Below are positions 1 through 10,306 of a stretch of DNA of 35,349 nt, piece by piece. The stretch covers positions 1 through 35,349 of the forward strand of contig JAFGQB010000032.1 of NCBI GenBank assembly GCA_016935915.1, written 5' to 3'. The position numbers were made by a program, and so were the translations under genes. The first letter of the stretch is position 1, and each line of letters opens with the position of its first letter. Below the pieces are notes generated by a model, which did not search any database, was not told where the DNA came from, and worked only from the letters and a program-made list of their open reading frames with translations. This DNA is from Spirochaetota bacterium (lineage in GTDB: Bacteria > Spirochaetota > GWE2-31-10 > JAFGQB01).

Positions 1-299
1 AGTTCTTTCTGCAGAAGGGGTAAAAACTGTTTATTAAGAAGTGCTTTTAAGATTGAAGCCCTGAAATAATTGTCGAAATTATTGCTGAAAATATATTTGA
101 TAAGATTATCTATCTGTTTTTCTTTGAGCCTTTTATCCGTGAATGCCATTATTATGGCTTCTTTCATCATATTTTTTAAAAGATCGTTCCAGTTTGGTGC
201 GAGATTGCTGTTGACTCCGGCGCCTATATAAAGAACAAAAGGTTTGTCTTTTATGACTTTTTTTAATTCATCAAAATTCTGACTTTTAATTGTTGAAAT
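1..299 (-). CDS. SIR2-like domain protein, N-terminal part (runs off the left edge)
   Basis: Reading leftward from 299 gives about 99 open codons to the window edge. Residues 20-40 contain the Rossmann glycine motif FVLYIGAGVN followed by SNLAPNWNDLL, the typical opening of SIR2-like NAD-binding domains (often written as GAGVS...PSWxxLL). The first beta-strand begins about 20 residues into the protein, as in that family. The reading frame has a stop 12 bases upstream of ATT 299-297 and no ATG, GTG or TTG between them and the domain. AAGGA lies 7 nt before the ATT, so I take ATT as the start. SIR2-like proteins of this kind are frequently NAD-depleting antiphage effectors, but the C-terminal part that would define the type is missing, so the function is open. 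A degraded gene or a base error at the start is the alternative. Confidence 0.68.
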   Translation of the reverse strand, partial: MSTIKSQNFDELKKVIKDKPFVLYIGAGVNSNLAPNWNDLLKNMMKEAIIMAFTDKRLKEKQIDNLIKYIFSNNFDNYFRASILKALLNKQFLPLLQKE

Positions 300-740
300 A
301 TTAGATTCCTTAATTTTTAAATTTTAAATCTTTAGTAAATATTTGGATATAATAAAAAATCGGATGAAGAAGTTAAATAATTAAATGTGAAAAGAGGATT
401 TATGCGATAAAAATAGTTTTTTTTAAATAAAACCAATTTTTGAAAATAAAATTATTATAATATATAATATTTTTTTATAGAATTTATAATATTAATATAA
501 TCTAACAGATAAATATAACAAATAGATATATACAATCACTGATTATCGTATTATAATTAATTAAAAATATATTTATTTTATTGGTTCGATTAAACATTAT
601 ATTATTATTTTAAAAGTTATTATATGTATGTTGTTTTTTTATTTTTAATGAAAAATCAACATAAGTCATTTAAAAGACTGATGGCTTTTATGACCCTCTA
701 AAAAACTTTTAAAATAAAAGAAAAAAACAGGAGAATTTAA
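300..740. other. 441-base non-coding gap, very AT-rich
   Basis: No convincing ORF on either strand. It separates the SIR2-like gene (minus) from the pectate lyase gene (plus), so it must hold both promoters. There are many TATAAT-like hexamers between 455 and 560, too many to pick one. The last 80 bases form the pectate lyase leader, with an imperfect hairpin at 665-694 (GTCATttAAAAG pairing with CTTTTATGAC). I recognise no riboswitch. Confidence 0.6.
665..694 (+). promoter_or_regulatory. Hairpin in the leader of the pectate lyase gene
   Basis: GTCATttAAAAG (665-676) can pair with CTTTTATGAC (685-694) around an 8-base loop, with a two-base bulge. It lies 46 bases before the ATG and has no U-tract after it, so it is not a standard terminator. 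It may affect mRNA stability or translation. The role is inferred from position only. Confidence 0.3.
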
Positions 741-1739
741 ATGAAGAAAGGTAAATTAGTAGTTGTTGCGGTTTTATCTGCAATTCTTTTGATTGTATGG
801 TTCAACTGTAATCCTTTTTCTGAAAGAAATTCTGATACTTCAGTGTTAAATGTGCTGGATGGTTCGGACATTGCAAGAGCAAGTGCTACTCTTTATGTTA
901 CACCTACAGGTTCATCATCTGCAGGCGGAACAAGTTTCAGCGATGCATTGAGTTTTTCAGCTGCTTTAAGTAAAGCTGCAGCCGGTACAACTATTTTATG
1001 TCAAGCTGGTACTTATAGGATTTCTTACACATCTGGCAGTAAAAACACAATCACATTTTCAAAATCAGGCACATCAAGCGAAAATATAAGAGTTGAAGGA
1101 AGCGGCGGTCAGGCTGTGTTCGACTTCCAGTTCCCGACAAGTTCATGGGTTCAGGACTCATACGGTTTTTATGTAACCGGAAGCTACTGGTATTTTAAAA
1201 ATATCACAATAACAAGAGCTGGTTATCAGGGAGCTTATGTTACTGGCGGCTACAACACTTTTGACGGCTGTCAGTTTAATACTAACAGAAATACCGGACT
1301 TGAAATCAATAAGGGCGGACATCATACTAAAGTAATTAATTGTTCTGCAACCGATAATTTTGATCTTAAAAACAATGGTGGTATGTCTGATGGATTTGGA
1401 CCTAAACAGACCATGGGTGCAGGCAATACTCTCACCAATTGTACTGCAACCAGCAATGGTGATGATGGATTTGACCTTTATGACAGTCCTCAAACTGTAA
1501 TTATTGATGGCTGTAAAGCATACTCTAACGGCGAAGCAGACGGTAACGGTGAAGGTTTTAAACTCGGCGGTAATTACACACAGGCAGTACATTATGTATC
1601 AAATTGTATTTCCAGCAATAACAGACATCACGGTTATACTCCAAACCATAATCCAGGTCCTATCTATATTAGAAATTGTACTGGTTCAGGTAATGGCGGT
1701 GAATTATTTGCTGAAACAGAATATATTATTTTTCAGTAA
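741..1739 (+). CDS. Pectate lyase, PL9-type right-handed beta-helix, probable lipoprotein
   Basis: 332 residues with start ATG behind CAGGAG. Residues 6-22 are a hydrophobic signal ending in FNC, so Cys23 is a possible lipobox cysteine (Asn at -1 is unusual). From about residue 50 the chain is a parallel beta-helix. The PL9 signature is clear: SDGFGPK (Asp217), then SNGDDGFDLYDSPQ (Asp241, Asp242, Asp245), then GEGFKLGG (Lys274). In Dickeya Pel9A the equivalent aspartates bind the catalytic calcium and the lysine is the base. The enzyme should cleave polygalacturonate by beta-elimination at the cell surface. The gene is alone, with no pectin transport or sugar-acid genes beside it. By eye its G+C is higher than the flanking genes, compatible with transfer or high expression. 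The C-terminus is somewhat short after the last coil. Confidence 0.88.
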   Translation: MKKGKLVVVAVLSAILLIVWFNCNPFSERNSDTSVLNVLDGSDIARASATLYVTPTGSSSAGGTSFSDALSFSAALSKAAAGTTILCQAGTYRISYTSGSKNTITFSKSGTSSENIRVEGSGGQAVFDFQFPTSSWVQDSYGFYVTGSYWYFKNITITRAGYQGAYVTGGYNTFDGCQFNTNRNTGLEINKGGHHTKVINCSATDNFDLKNNGGMSDGFGPKQTMGAGNTLTNCTATSNGDDGFDLYDSPQTVIIDGCKAYSNGEADGNGEGFKLGGNYTQAVHYVSNCISSNNRHHGYTPNHNPGPIYIRNCTGSGNGGELFAETEYIIFQ

Positions 1740-1759
1740 TTAACATTTAAATCCATTAA

Positions 1760-1788
1760 AGCGTCATTTTACAATGGCGCTTTTTTTG
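1760..1788 (+). terminator. Rho-independent terminator after the pectate lyase gene
   Basis: AGCGTCATT (1760-1768) pairs with AATGGCGCT (1773-1781), with one G-U pair and a 4-base loop, and is followed by a run of T to 1787. Confidence 0.85.
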
Positions 1789-1796
1789 TTTATAAT
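1769..1796 (+). promoter_or_regulatory. Candidate promoter for the ankyrin lipoprotein
   Basis: TTACAA (1769-1774), a 16-base spacer and TATAAT (1791-1796), 34 bases before the ATG. The -35 box would lie inside the terminator hairpin of the preceding gene. Consensus match only. Confidence 0.4.
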
Positions 1797-1830
1797 GTAA
1801 ACTGTATGCAATTATATCAGGAGCACTAAT

Positions 1831-2460
1831 ATGACTAAATACTTAATAATATTTATTTTTTATATAATGATTACGGGATGTAACAAAAAATCAGACATTT
1901 TTACTGCTATTGAACAAAATGATTTAAAATCCGTAAAAAGAATAATAAAGGAAAATAAAAATGTTTTATTAAATCAGGATGTAAATTATGATTATCCGAT
2001 TTTCTATGCAATACAGCTCAAATCGGGTGAGATTGTAAAATATTTAATGAAGTTTGAAATTAATCATACATTAACGAGTCTTGATGATATCTATATTCTT
2101 AATTATGCGGATACATTTGCAAATTTTGAAATCGTGAAAATACTTATAGAAAGCGGGCTGGATATTGATACACTGGATACGGAAAAAAAGACTTTACTTA
2201 TGGCTGCACCTTATGGTAACCGGAAAGAGCTTGCTGATTATTTAATAAAAAAAGGTGCAAATGTAAATTATCAGGATCCTGTACACGGTCAGACAGCTTT
2301 GATACTATGTGGATTTTACGGATCATATGATGTTGCAATGTTATTATTGGAAAACGGCGCTGATAAAAAGCTGCAAAATAAGGAAGGTTATACTGCGGAA
2401 GGATTTGCAGTAAAATTTGATCATGAAAATGTTGCAGAGTTAATACGTAATTTTAGATGA
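1831..2460 (+). CDS. Ankyrin-repeat lipoprotein
   Basis: 209 residues. The start has CAGGAG 8 bases upstream. Residues 1-16 are a short signal ending in ITGC, so Cys17 is a good lipobox cysteine and the protein is probably anchored in a membrane on the periplasmic or outer side. The rest is a set of degenerate ankyrin repeats. The clearest units are at about residues 95-205, with KTLLMAAPYGN, LADYLIKKGANVNYQD, GQTALILCGFYGS and VAMLLLENGADKKLQN. Ankyrin repeats bind protein partners, and no catalytic domain is present. It follows the pectate lyase but is separated from it by a terminator, so it is probably its own unit. The partner is unknown. Confidence 0.82.
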   Translation: MTKYLIIFIFYIMITGCNKKSDIFTAIEQNDLKSVKRIIKENKNVLLNQDVNYDYPIFYAIQLKSGEIVKYLMKFEINHTLTSLDDIYILNYADTFANFEIVKILIESGLDIDTLDTEKKTLLMAAPYGNRKELADYLIKKGANVNYQDPVHGQTALILCGFYGSYDVAMLLLENGADKKLQNKEGYTAEGFAVKFDHENVAELIRNFR

Positions 2461-2520
2461 ATATTAATGAATTTTTCATATTTTAAAAGCATGCTGGATC
2501 ATTTTAGCCGTGTTTGTTAT

Positions 2521-2814
2521 TTAATTATCAAGATGTTTTATTAACGAAGGTGAAACATTCCATTTGTAGTTATCATCGGTTTTTATTGAGACAGTTTTTT
2601 TATTCAGTTTAAAAATCGTTCCTTTTATCAATCTATTTTCATAATCCGTAAAATAAACCCGCTCCCCTATATTGAATTTTGCCATATGAGCGGTGCTTTT
2701 TTGTTGTGATAAAAGTTTGACTCGTTCTATTATGAGACGGTTCATATATAATAATTCATCTTCTTTTAATGTTTTTATAAAATCTTCGATTCTTCTTATA
2801 TCAACATTATTCAT
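2521..2814 (-). CDS. Small conserved-looking hypothetical protein with a C-terminal SH3-like barrel
   Basis: 97 residues. The start is ATG at 2814 with AAGG 7 bases upstream. Residues 1-42 are helical and charged (RRIEDFIKTLKEDEL, MNRLIIERVKLL). Residues 46-95 look like a small beta-barrel of the KOW/SH3 kind (FNIGERVYFTDYENR, GTIFKLNKKTVSIKTDD, WNVSPSLIKHL), a layout common in small nucleic-acid or ribosome-associated proteins. I do not recognise a named family. The gene converges with the ankyrin gene and diverges from the LeuB-like gene, so it is a single-gene unit. A regulatory or RNA-binding role is only a guess from the fold. Confidence 0.7.
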   Translation of the reverse strand: MNNVDIRRIEDFIKTLKEDELLYMNRLIIERVKLLSQQKSTAHMAKFNIGERVYFTDYENRLIKGTIFKLNKKTVSIKTDDNYKWNVSPSLIKHLDN

Positions 2815-2907
2815 AAATAAACCTTGTAATTTTTAAATTTTTTTATATTTTTATTATCACATTTTTTTATTTTGTTCAACAAAATAAAAAATAAAACCAA
2901 ATAATAA

Positions 2908-2935
2908 TTGATTTTTTTTAAAATTTGATTATAAT
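2908..2935 (+). promoter_or_regulatory. Sigma-70 type promoter for the LeuB-like gene
   Basis: TTGATT (2908-2913), a 16-base spacer and TATAAT (2930-2935). The predicted transcript starts near 2942 and has a leader of about 87 bases ending in AGGAG 6 bases before the ATG. Confidence 0.6.
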
Positions 2936-3028
2936 TGCCAAAACATTTTTTTATTATCTTTAAGTGATTTAAACCGCGTCCATTAGCGTAATGTGGTTGA
3001 AATAAATATTTAATTTTAGGAGTAATCA

Positions 3029-4081
3029 ATGTATAAAATTGCTGTTATCGGAGGCGACGGTACAGGGCCTGAAGTTGCTGCTGAAGGGGTTAAGGTTTTA
3101 AAGGCTGCCTGTGCAAAAAGGGAAGTAAAAATTGAATTTACAAATTTTGATTTTGGCGGTGAAAGGTATTTAAGAACAGGTGAGGTATTGCCATCTACCG
3201 CTGTTGAAGATTTAAAGAAATTTGATGCAATATATTTAGGAGCAATCGGTCATCCGGATGTGGCTCCAGGGATTCTTGAAAAAGGCATATTGTTAAAATT
3301 AAGATTTGATCTTGATCAGTATATAAATTTAAGACCCGTTAAATTATATCCTGGAGTTGAGACTCCTTTAGCAAATAAGGGACCTGAACATATTGATTAT
3401 ATAGTTGTTCGGGAAAACACCGGTGATCTTTACACAGGTGCCGGCGGATTTTCAATGAAAGGTACACCGAATGAAGTTGCAATTCAGACTTCCGTTTACA
3501 ATAGATTTCAGGTTGACAGGTGTTTAAGATATGCTTTTAATTTAGCAAGAAAAAGAAACAAGAATAAGACTCTGGCTCTCTGCGGAAAGACCAATGTTCT
3601 TACCTTTGTTTATGATCTCTGGGAAAGGGCATTCCATGAAATGGGCGAAAAAGAGTTTCCTGATATAAAAAGAGATTACTATCATGTTGATGCAACCTGC
3701 ATGTGGATGGTTAAAAACCCCGAGTGGTTTGACGTAATAGTAACAGGAAATATGTTCGGTGATATAATCACAGATCTGGGTGCAATGACTCAAGGAGGCA
3801 TGGGCGTTGCAGCAGGCGGCAATATAAATCCTGAAGGTGTAAGCATGTTTGAACCAATCGGAGGTTCTGCACCTAAATATACAGGATTGAACAAGATCAA
3901 TCCTATAGCAGCGATCGGTGCAGGAATGATGATGATGGAAGAATTGGGTGAAAAACAAGTTGCCGTTGACATTGAAAAGGCTATGATAGATGTAATGCAG
4001 AAAATGAAATCTATGAGCGCAGGGCAGATGGGAATGACAACAACCGAAGTCGGCGACAATATAGCGAAGCTTTGTTCTTGA
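3029..4081 (+). CDS. 3-isopropylmalate dehydrogenase-family enzyme (LeuB/Icd-like beta-decarboxylating dehydrogenase)
   Basis: 350 residues, full length for the family. AGGAG lies 6 bases before the ATG. Residues 1-20 are the nucleotide-binding start ([13 protein letters not shown]). Substrate-site residues are Arg92 and Arg102 (LRFDL, NLRP) and Arg128 (VVREN). The catalytic pair is Tyr135 and Lys187 (CGKTNV). Metal ligands are Asp221, Asp245 and Asp249 ([12 protein letters not shown]). The [13 protein letters not shown] stretch fits isopropylmalate rather than isocitrate, so the likely reaction is oxidative decarboxylation of 3-isopropylmalate in leucine synthesis. The cofactor loop reads GSAPKYTG (Lys283-Tyr284). 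That pair marks NADP specificity in E. coli isocitrate dehydrogenase, whereas classical LeuB has Asp there. No leuA, leuC or leuD is nearby, so the substrate is not fixed by context. It is probably monocistronic and ends in a strong terminator. Confidence 0.85.
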   Translation: MYKIAVIGGDGTGPEVAAEGVKVLKAACAKREVKIEFTNFDFGGERYLRTGEVLPSTAVEDLKKFDAIYLGAIGHPDVAPGILEKGILLKLRFDLDQYINLRPVKLYPGVETPLANKGPEHIDYIVVRENTGDLYTGAGGFSMKGTPNEVAIQTSVYNRFQVDRCLRYAFNLARKRNKNKTLALCGKTNVLTFVYDLWERAFHEMGEKEFPDIKRDYYHVDATCMWMVKNPEWFDVIVTGNMFGDIITDLGAMTQGGMGVAAGGNINPEGVSMFEPIGGSAPKYTGLNKINPIAAIGAGMMMMEELGEKQVAVDIEKAMIDVMQKMKSMSAGQMGMTTTEVGDNIAKLCS

Positions 4082-4111
4082 TAATTTAAAATATTCTTTA
4101 ATCTAATAAAA

Positions 4112-4190
4112 AATAGCCACAAAGTTTACGAAGATCAGGATGGTTTGATTTTTTTAAATGCTTCGTGATCTAAAGTGGTTATTTCTTTTT
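4112..4190. terminator. Two-part hairpin terminator, probably bidirectional
   Basis: AATAGCCAC (4112-4120) pairs with GTGGTTATT (4175-4183). Inside it TTACGAAG (4126-4133) pairs with CTTCGTGA (4161-4168), with an internal loop between the two stems. A T-run follows on the plus strand (4184-4191), and the complement gives a U-run on the minus strand. It lies between the converging ends of the LeuB-like gene and the small ORF at 4190-4336. Confidence 0.7.
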
Positions 4191-4336
4191 TATCTTTTTA
4201 CAAGCATTCTCTCATTCATTCTGTCGAGATTTAATTCCATTTCAATGATTTGTCTTGTCCTGTAACTTGCAACTTCTTTCGGAAGTTTTAAAACATTTAA
4301 AAAATGGTTATAAAGTTCTTTTTCATGTGTACTCAC
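4190..4336 (-). CDS. Small ORF, 48 residues, hypothetical
   Basis: A GTG-started ORF encoding 48 residues (MSTHEKELYNHFLNVLK at the N-terminus, ERMLVKR at the C-terminus). AAGGA (4345-4349 complement) lies 8 bases upstream of the GTG, a good ribosome site. The product is amphipathic, strongly helical and rich in Glu, Arg and Lys, and carries the segment KLPKEVASYRTRQIIEMEL. Its stop codon sits right at the shared bidirectional terminator. I do not recognise a family. A short leucine-rich helical peptide could be a regulator or a partner-binding protein, but nothing in the context says which. The support is the start signal, the amino-acid composition and the placement. Confidence 0.55.
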   Translation of the reverse strand: MSTHEKELYNHFLNVLKLPKEVASYRTRQIIEMELNLDRMNERMLVKR

Positions 4337-4821
4337 TTTACATATCCTTAATTATAAATTTAAAAAGCAAAAATGATACTTAATAAATAGAAAATTTTGC
4401 TTCATGTTAATAATTTTCGATTGATTTTAAAAATATATTAGATATTTATTGAAATTTTTAAAAATCTTATTTTAATTTTATTAATTTTTTATCAATTTTT
4501 TATTAAAATTTTATATTGACATTTAAAATTTATTGACATTAATTATAATTTGAATTATTTTCTAAAAATAGCAAATATTGGGAAAGTAATAGATTCAAGG
4601 TACTTTTTTTAAAATTTTGCATAAATTTTCCTAAAAAATTAAAGAAAAATTCATTTATTAATATTGATTAAGAATATTCATAAGCCGTTGGCTTAGTTAG
4701 TTTAAATAATAATATATCTTACAATAATAAGATGACAATAAGGTAAAATTTTATAAATTTTAATCTATTTTTTACTTTGTGTCCTTTATTGCATTTGTAA
4801 GGAAATTAAAAGGATAAAAAA
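4337..4821. other. 485-base gap upstream of carB
   Basis: No further ORF is supported. Two exact TTGACA hexamers occur (4516-4521, 4533-4538), but the TATAAT at 4544-4549 is wrongly spaced for either. A more plausible carB promoter is TTAGTT (4697-4702), 17 bases, TACAAT (4720-4725), which would give a leader of about 90 bases. A perfect 6-bp hairpin TAAGCC-GTT-GGCTTA lies at 4681-4695. I see no PyrR-type binding loop or known riboswitch. The promoter of the small minus-strand ORF must also be here. Confidence 0.5.
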
Positions 4822-8025
<3,204 letters not shown>

Positions 8026-8030
8026 AAAAA

Positions 8031-8096
8031 GGCAGTCTTAAAAAGTCATATTATTTTTAAGTTGGAGTACATAAAAAAATCTTTTTAAGACTTGCC
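8031..8096 (+). terminator. Long inverted repeat after carB
   Basis: GGCAGTCTTAAAAAG (8031-8045) pairs with CTTTTTAAGACTTGCC (8081-8096), a 15-bp stem with one bulge and a 35-base loop, starting 5 bases after the carB stop. There is no clean U-run behind it, so it may act as an mRNA-stabilising hairpin or a weak terminator. Confidence 0.55.
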
Positions 8097-8235
8097 ATTA
8101 AGTTGTTAAGCTTTTGTATTTTATTTAGTATTTAATTATTATATTGTAAATCAGGTTTTTTTGAATTTTATCTTACGGAAATATCTTAATTAAATTAAAA
8201 TAATATTTAAATATTTTCATAAATATTTTCATTTC

Positions 8236-8265
8236 TTGACATTTTTTCCAAATTCATTATATAAT
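8236..8265 (+). promoter_or_regulatory. Promoter P1 of the 8377 gene
   Basis: Exact TTGACA (8236-8241), an 18-base spacer and TATAAT (8260-8265). The predicted start is near 8272, leaving a leader of about 105 bases that contains the palindrome at 8291-8317. Confidence 0.65.
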
Positions 8266-8290
8266 TAAAAATTATGATTTTTAATTTATT

Positions 8291-8321
8291 TAATGACAAT
8301 TTGAACAACTGTCATTATAAT
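8291..8321 (+). promoter_or_regulatory. Perfect 8-bp inverted repeat overlapping a second promoter (P2)
   Basis: TAATGACA (8291-8298) and TGTCATTA (8310-8317) are exact inverted repeats with an 11-base centre. The left arm contains ATGACA (8293-8298), a -35-like box 17 bases before TATAAT (8316-8321). A dimeric repressor on the palindrome would cover P2 and block elongation from P1. It could equally act as an RNA hairpin in the P1 transcript. Confidence 0.45.
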
Positions 8322-8376
8322 ATAAATGTGAATTTTTTATTTTTGAATTGATATTTAAAATAAAGGAGTTTTTTTT

Positions 8377-8970
8377 ATGTCTTTTATTTATAAAAAATTA
8401 TTTTTTGTTTGTTTTATTTTCATTGTCCCGTTTGTTTTTATCAATTCCAGCGACAGAACCGATGCATTGGATTTATTGACTAAATGTGAACAGGGTTCAA
8501 AACAACTTGAAATTACTGTAAAAAATTTCGGTGAAAAAAATGATCTTGATGATTTTGAAAAAGGTATTGGTTTGATTAATCTGGGAAGGGTAAAATTAGC
8601 TCAAACAAAGTATCTTGACGCAAAAACAAATTTTCAAAACTATCTTAATCTTGAATATAATATTTATAAAAGCCTTGCCGCAAGATATATAAAACGTGTT
8701 GAACAGCTCTTTGATGAAACATCAAATGAACTTGCAGCTAATATCAGTAATGAAAAGGTGCTTAAGAATTTTGAGACTGCAAACAGTTACCTTGAAAATG
8801 CAAAAATGCAATTGACAACAAAACATTATTTGGAGGTTGTAAAAATTTCAAGGCTTGCAAAAAGATCTCTATTGTCCAATTATGAAATTGCAGGGAAAAA
8901 GATTCCTGATGATTATGCAAAGGATTTTGCGGACAACAATAACACAATTTATACCTCCCCTGCTAAATGA
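8377..8970 (+). CDS. Secreted helical protein of unknown function
   Basis: 197 residues, ATG behind AAAGGAG. Residues 7-24 form a hydrophobic signal peptide (FFVCFIFIVPFVFINSS), so the product is exported. There is no lipobox cysteine at the cleavage point. The mature part is alpha-helical, with TPR-like helix pairs (LDLLTKCEQGSKQL, GLINLGRVKLAQTKYLDAKTNF, FETANSYLENAKMQL, HYLEVVKISRLAKRSL). I do not recognise a family. The last 20 residues are polar. It is monocistronic: carB upstream is separated by a long gap and the downstream gene converges. The two promoters and the palindrome in front of it suggest control at transcription. A periplasmic scaffold role is possible but not shown. Confidence 0.72.
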   Translation: MSFIYKKLFFVCFIFIVPFVFINSSDRTDALDLLTKCEQGSKQLEITVKNFGEKNDLDDFEKGIGLINLGRVKLAQTKYLDAKTNFQNYLNLEYNIYKSLAARYIKRVEQLFDETSNELAANISNEKVLKNFETANSYLENAKMQLTTKHYLEVVKISRLAKRSLLSNYEIAGKKIPDDYAKDFADNNNTIYTSPAK

Positions 8971-8985
8971 ACAATTGAATTTCAT

Positions 8986-10077
8986 TTAAATATGACTGTA
9001 TTTAAAAAAGTTTGCACAATTGCCTTCAGCACTTACCATACATGCACCGACAGGATTATCGGGAGTACATACTTTTTTAAATAATTTACAGTCTAAAGGC
9101 TTTAAAATTCCTCTCATTATATCTCCGCAAATACAAAGAGGATTTTCTTCTGTATCATTTATTTTTATTTCAAATCTTTTTTCGGCATCAAATTCTGAAA
9201 ATTCTTTTTTTATTTTCAAACCGCTATTTTTAATTGAACCGATGCCTCTCCAAATACTGTCTGTTTCTTCAAATATTTCATTTATTATTTTTTGAGCTTT
9301 TATATTGCCCTCATAATTTGCCGCTCTTTTATACTGAATTTCGTTTTTTATGCAATTGTTTTTTAGCTGTTTTAATATCATTTTTATTGTTTGAATAAGG
9401 TCGACCGGTTCAAATCCGGAAGTTACGCAAGGTATTTGATAATCATTTGCTATTTTATCATATATTTTCGAGCCTGTTATAACAGTTACGTGACCTGGAC
9501 ATATAAATCCGTTTATCTTGATTTTATTGTCAGTTATCAATGATAGCATTGCATTCGGCATTGTTTTTAAACCGCATAGGGTGCTGAAATTGTTTATATT
9601 TTCATCATAGGCATGTTTGATCGCTGCTGAAACAGAAGGGGCTGTAGTTTCAAATCCTATACCTAAAAAAATAATCTCTTTGTCTTTATTTTCTTTTGCA
9701 ATTTTAACAGCATCCATAGTTGACAGACAAATCTTAACAATATTTCCGTTTTCTTTTTCCTTTTGAAGGCTTGATTCGGATCCCCGTACTTTTATCATAT
9801 CGCCGAAAGTTGTGATGATTGTATTTTTTATTCTTGATAATTTTACGGCTTTATCAATAAAATTATTTGGAGTTACGCATACAGGGCATCCGGGTCCGCT
9901 TATCAGATTTATGTTTTGTGGTATAAGTTTTTGAATACCGTATTTCAATATGGATAATGTATGTCCGCCGCAAACTTCCATGATATTAACTTTTTCTGTG
10001 ATTTTTATTTTTTTTATTTCCTTAATTATTAGATCAGCTGTTCTTTTATCTCTGTATTCATCAATAAATTTAAGCAT
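8986..10077 (-). CDS. hypD: Hydrogenase maturation protein HypD
   Basis: 363 residues, full length. HypD with HypC holds the Fe(CN)2(CO) unit while the [NiFe] active site is built. The conserved motifs are EVCGGHT (Cys36), GPGCPVCVTP (Cys64, Cys67), FGDMIKVRGS, GFETTAPSVSAA, FICPGHVTVITG and PCVTSGFEP. The C-terminal [4Fe-4S] cysteines are around Cys315, Cys317, Cys330, Cys337, Cys346 and Cys354 (LCICGDIMRG, DCKLFKKVCTP, PVGACMVSAEG). The gene start overlaps the hypC stop by 8 bases, so translation is coupled. It is the last gene of the minus-strand DUF554-hypF-hypC-hypD unit and converges with the secreted protein gene. Confidence 0.97.
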   Translation of the reverse strand: MLKFIDEYRDKRTADLIIKEIKKIKITEKVNIMEVCGGHTLSILKYGIQKLIPQNINLISGPGCPVCVTPNNFIDKAVKLSRIKNTIITTFGDMIKVRGSESSLQKEKENGNIVKICLSTMDAVKIAKENKDKEIIFLGIGFETTAPSVSAAIKHAYDENINNFSTLCGLKTMPNAMLSLITDNKIKINGFICPGHVTVITGSKIYDKIANDYQIPCVTSGFEPVDLIQTIKMILKQLKNNCIKNEIQYKRAANYEGNIKAQKIINEIFEETDSIWRGIGSIKNSGLKIKKEFSEFDAEKRFEIKINDTEENPLCICGDIMRGILKPLDCKLFKKVCTPDNPVGACMVSAEGNCANFFKYSHI

Positions 10078-10294
10078 TACTATTCTCTTTGATTTGATTT
10101 ATAAGATTTATTGATTCTATAGCCTCAGCTTCGTTAATTTTATTTATGGCAAAACCTGCATGCACAATCAGATACTCGCCAATTAAAGGATTATCTATTA
10201 ACTCAAGATTAACTTTATAATTAATGTTTCCCAGTTCTACGATTCCGTTTATTCCGTCAATCTTAATCAATTTCATTGGAACTGCAAGGCACAT
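10070..10294 (-). CDS. hypC: Hydrogenase maturation chaperone HypC
   Basis: 74 residues, the usual size. The N-terminus MCLAVPMKLIKID carries the essential Cys2 that binds the iron centre after Met removal. The rest is the OB-fold pattern (GIVELGNINYKVNLELI, GEYLIVHAGFAINKI). HypC shuttles the Fe(CN)2CO group with HypD and keeps the large subunit open for nickel insertion. GGAG lies 6 bases upstream of the start. It begins 12 bases after hypF and overlaps hypD by 8 bases. Only one HypC-type chaperone is present in the window, which fits a single hydrogenase here. Confidence 0.96.
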   Translation of the reverse strand: MCLAVPMKLIKIDGINGIVELGNINYKVNLELIDNPLIGEYLIVHAGFAINKINEAEAIESINLINQIKENSNA

Positions 10295-10306
10295 ATTTAA
10301 CTCCGA

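Larger units (their letters stand above)
8026..8376. other. 351-base gap between carB and the secreted helical protein gene
   Basis: It holds the carB 3' hairpin (8031-8096), then AT-rich sequence, then two overlapping-spaced promoters and a palindrome (listed separately). No ORF longer than a few codons is supported. Confidence 0.6.

Noticed and set aside
1158-1592. 144-residue ORF antisense to the pectate lyase gene
   Set aside because: Shadow of the repeated beta-helix codons; no family features.
2811-3029. 72-residue ORF on the minus strand between the small hypothetical gene and the LeuB-like gene
   Set aside because: It covers a clear plus-strand promoter, has low-complexity Lys/Asn/Ile composition and no ribosome site, and overlaps the start of another gene.
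4516-4549. Strong promoter from the two TTGACA boxes and TATAAT
   Set aside because: Spacers are 22 and 5 bases, outside the 15-20 range for either pairing.
4681-4695. Known pyrimidine attenuator or PyrR site before carB
   Set aside because: Only a 6-bp hairpin with no U-run and no PyrR-loop consensus.
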